A stretch of DNA of 64,000 nucleotides from Desulfuromusa kysingii (GTDB lineage: Bacteria; Desulfobacterota; Desulfuromonadia; Desulfuromonadales; Geopsychrobacteraceae), in assembly GCF_900107645.1 (NCBI RefSeq), contig NZ_FNQN01000001.1:393390-457389 (forward strand). The letters are read 5' to 3'. The position numbers were made by a program, and so were the translations under genes. The notes under the pieces are model-generated. The model saw only the letters and a list, made by a program, of their open reading frames with translations, was not told where the DNA came from and did no database searches. Below are positions 62,877 through 64,000 of the stretch, piece after piece. Every line of letters begins with the position of its first letter. Within the stretch, counting starts at the first letter, position 1.

Positions 62877-63401
62877 TTATGATGAAGGTGACGCCCATGT
62901 TTGGAGTAATTTTTTTTCTATTTTAGCTGCAACCTGCTCGGCGTTCTTGTCATGACTCGATATTGTTATTTCCGCAAACTTTTCATACAAAGGGGTCCGC
63001 TCCAGATAAAGGTCCTCAAAGGTTTGTCCCTTAGCCATCACTAAGCCCCGTTGCCCCATATCGGCAATTCGCTGCTGCAGCAGCAGAAGTGGAACGTGGA
63101 TGTATGTCAGGCAACCGCTATCAGCTAACTTTTCCATCCCATTTGTGCTGTAGATAACAGATCCCCCTGTCGCAATAACGCTCCGCTCCGCATCCAATTG
63201 CAACAATATTTGCTCCTCAATCTGTCGGAAATGTTGCAGACCATGTTGGTCAATGATCTGTTGTAGGCGACGTTTTTCCTGAATTTGAATCAGGAGATCC
63301 GTGTCAATGAAATGAAAGCCAAGCCTTTTAGCTAAGATGACACCGATAGTGCTTTTTCCCGCACCTGGCATACCAATTAAGATGACGTTGCTTTTTTGCA
63401 T
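62877..63401 (-). CDS. aroK: Shikimate kinase
   Basis: Phosphorylates shikimate in aromatic synthesis. 174 residues from the ATG at 63401, chosen because AGGGAAAT precedes it and the P-loop GMPGAGKSTIG falls at the family position; a longer frame to 63476 is unlikely. Other motifs: FHFIDTDLLIQ, the substrate-site ATGGSVIYS, and a lid region (QRGLVMAKG). The lid and the usual FRxxE block (HFRQIEEQILLQL) are somewhat divergent, so a related small kinase cannot be excluded. Confidence 0.85.
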   Translation of the reverse strand: MQKSNVILIGMPGAGKSTIGVILAKRLGFHFIDTDLLIQIQEKRRLQQIIDQHGLQHFRQIEEQILLQLDAERSVIATGGSVIYSTNGMEKLADSGCLTYIHVPLLLLQQRIADMGQRGLVMAKGQTFEDLYLERTPLYEKFAEITISSHDKNAEQVAAKIEKKLLQTWASPSS

Positions 63402-63631
63402 TAATTTCCCTTTGTATTGAATTATAATGACTTGATTGTATTCTATGAAATAACTTGAAAGCTTGGATTGATGCAACGCTATAAAGGAAAACCTTGTTGG
63501 TTATTCAGTAAGTCATATCAAGTTTTCTGCAGAATAAATTAAAATAGTAATTTCAAGAAAATTGAACAATATATGTTATATGAACATACTATCAAGTTCT
63601 TTAGATGGTTTTATGATGCTTGGAGGCTTTT

Positions 63632-63874
63632 GTGAATAAAATAAATAATGATGCGGGGATGCCCATTGCTATAACTCTTGAGCCGGGAACTTACTACCGT
63701 TGTACCTGTGGCCAGTCCGAAAGTTTACCTTTTTGTGATGGCCACCATCTGGGAGGAGGGGAGAAACCGCTGCGGTTTGAAGTGAAAACCCGTAAGAAAG
63801 TTTATTTATGCAGTTGTGGCAAGAGCAAAAACCAACCCCATTGTGATGGCAGTTGTGGTGTTTCTCTTGCTTGA
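63632..63874 (+). CDS. CDGSH-type iron-sulfur protein, two motifs
   Basis: 80 residues with two CDGSH-like 2Fe-2S centres: YRCTCGQSESLPFCDGHH and YLCSCGKSKNQPHCDGSC (CxCxxSxxxPxCDGxH type; the second ends in Cys-like instead of the usual His). The start is GTG at 63632, with GGAGG five bases upstream. Such small tandem proteins are redox or Fe-S transfer factors of unknown partner. Monocistronic, followed by a strong terminator. Confidence 0.9.
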   Translation: MNKINNDAGMPIAITLEPGTYYRCTCGQSESLPFCDGHHLGGGEKPLRFEVKTRKKVYLCSCGKSKNQPHCDGSCGVSLA

Positions 63875-63897
63875 TGTTGCCACTGCCGGTTGAAAAG

Positions 63898-63930
63898 GTC
63901 GGGCCCGGATGAAACCAATCCGGGCCCGAC
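63898..63930. terminator. Strong bidirectional terminator between convergent genes
   Basis: GTCGGGCCCGGAT (63898-63910) pairs perfectly with ATCCGGGCCCGAC (63918-63930), 7-nt loop. It lies between the CDGSH gene and the gene entering from the right. Confidence 0.8.
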
Positions 63931-63934
63931 TTCG

Positions 63935-64000
63935 TTATTTTTCCAATGGTTTGTGACAGAACCACCAGTCATAACATTCGTATTGTTCTTTCCGTTTAGC
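63935..64000 (-). CDS. C-terminal end of a gene running off the right edge
   Basis: Only the last 21 codons are seen: a frame open to the edge, ending YDWWFCHKPLEK and a TAA at 63935. Support for its being a gene is the strong terminator that follows at once on the minus strand. The aromatic, Cys/His-containing tail is not enough to name a family. Confidence 0.55.
   Translation of the reverse strand, partial: AKRKEQYECYDWWFCHKPLEK

Noticed and set aside
1-64000. CRISPR arrays, transposases, phage genes, tRNA and rRNA genes, c-di-GMP (GEMM), cobalamin, TPP and glycine riboswitches
   Set aside because: I looked for their repeat patterns, conserved cores or proteins in intergenic regions and found none I could support.

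Overview
This is about 64 kb of an ordinary bacterial chromosome, gene dense, with mid-range GC and clean Shine-Dalgarno sites. Gram-negative markers are a TolC/RND/adaptor efflux set, the lipoprotein MltA, periplasmic YceI and a small exported c-type cytochrome. Together with a Wsp/Frz-like chemosensory cluster, a DUF1847 protein, a Thermotoga-type DAHP synthase and many signalling proteins, they suggest a Desulfuromonadales/Geobacter-like deltaproteobacterium. This placement is inference: no rRNA or tRNA gene is present to confirm it. Class Ia ribonucleotide reductase, bacteriohemerythrin, glycerol-3-phosphate dehydrogenase and a homodimeric pyruvate dehydrogenase suggest an organism that copes with or uses oxygen.

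Layout. 1-7661 (minus): a compact chemosensory operon, cheR-TPR > tandem cheW > MCP > cheA-REC > cheB > response regulator (cut by the left edge). 7662-8546: an 885-bp non-coding gap with inverted repeats and a structured leader before a DUF1847 gene. 9328-11127: a cation/proton antiporter. 11196-15335: glycerol module, glpD and glpR divergent from glpK across a clear operator. 15469-19623: WrbA-type flavoprotein, methyltransferase, CoaE, hydrolase and an IclR regulator. 19780-22056: cytochrome c > trmB > truD. 22217-24443: aminotransferase and DAHP synthase. 24530-24970: two tiny zinc-ribbon proteins. 25369-29298: priA, mltA, Nudix. 29280-35154 (minus): RND tripartite efflux. 35506-40960: pyruvate dehydrogenase E1-E2-E3. 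41145-52141: membrane genes (SLC12-like transporter, MarC, cardiolipin synthase, MprF, UppP) with two hydrolases and a SpoIIAA-like protein. 52412-55770: nrdA-nrdB. 55986-61042: hemerythrin, a Cache-GGDEF diguanylate cyclase and a four-PAS hybrid histidine kinase. 61160-64000: YceI, a DUF188 protein, a TPR protein, shikimate kinase, a CDGSH protein and the last 21 codons of a gene entering from the right.

Genes acting together. The chemosensory operon is a complete adaptation and phosphorelay module with no flagellar genes nearby, so its output is probably not swimming. The glycerol genes convert glycerol to dihydroxyacetone phosphate. The PDH trio makes acetyl-CoA. The aminotransferase, DAHP synthase and shikimate kinase belong to aromatic amino-acid synthesis. 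Cls and MprF both remodel phosphatidylglycerol. Hemerythrin, cyclase and hybrid kinase form a signalling neighbourhood.

I found no CRISPR array, transposon, prophage, integron or recognisable defence island. The less explained items are the 7.7-8.5 kb gap, the DUF1847 leader, the tandem zinc-ribbon pair, two possible microproteins and several inverted repeats in promoter regions.
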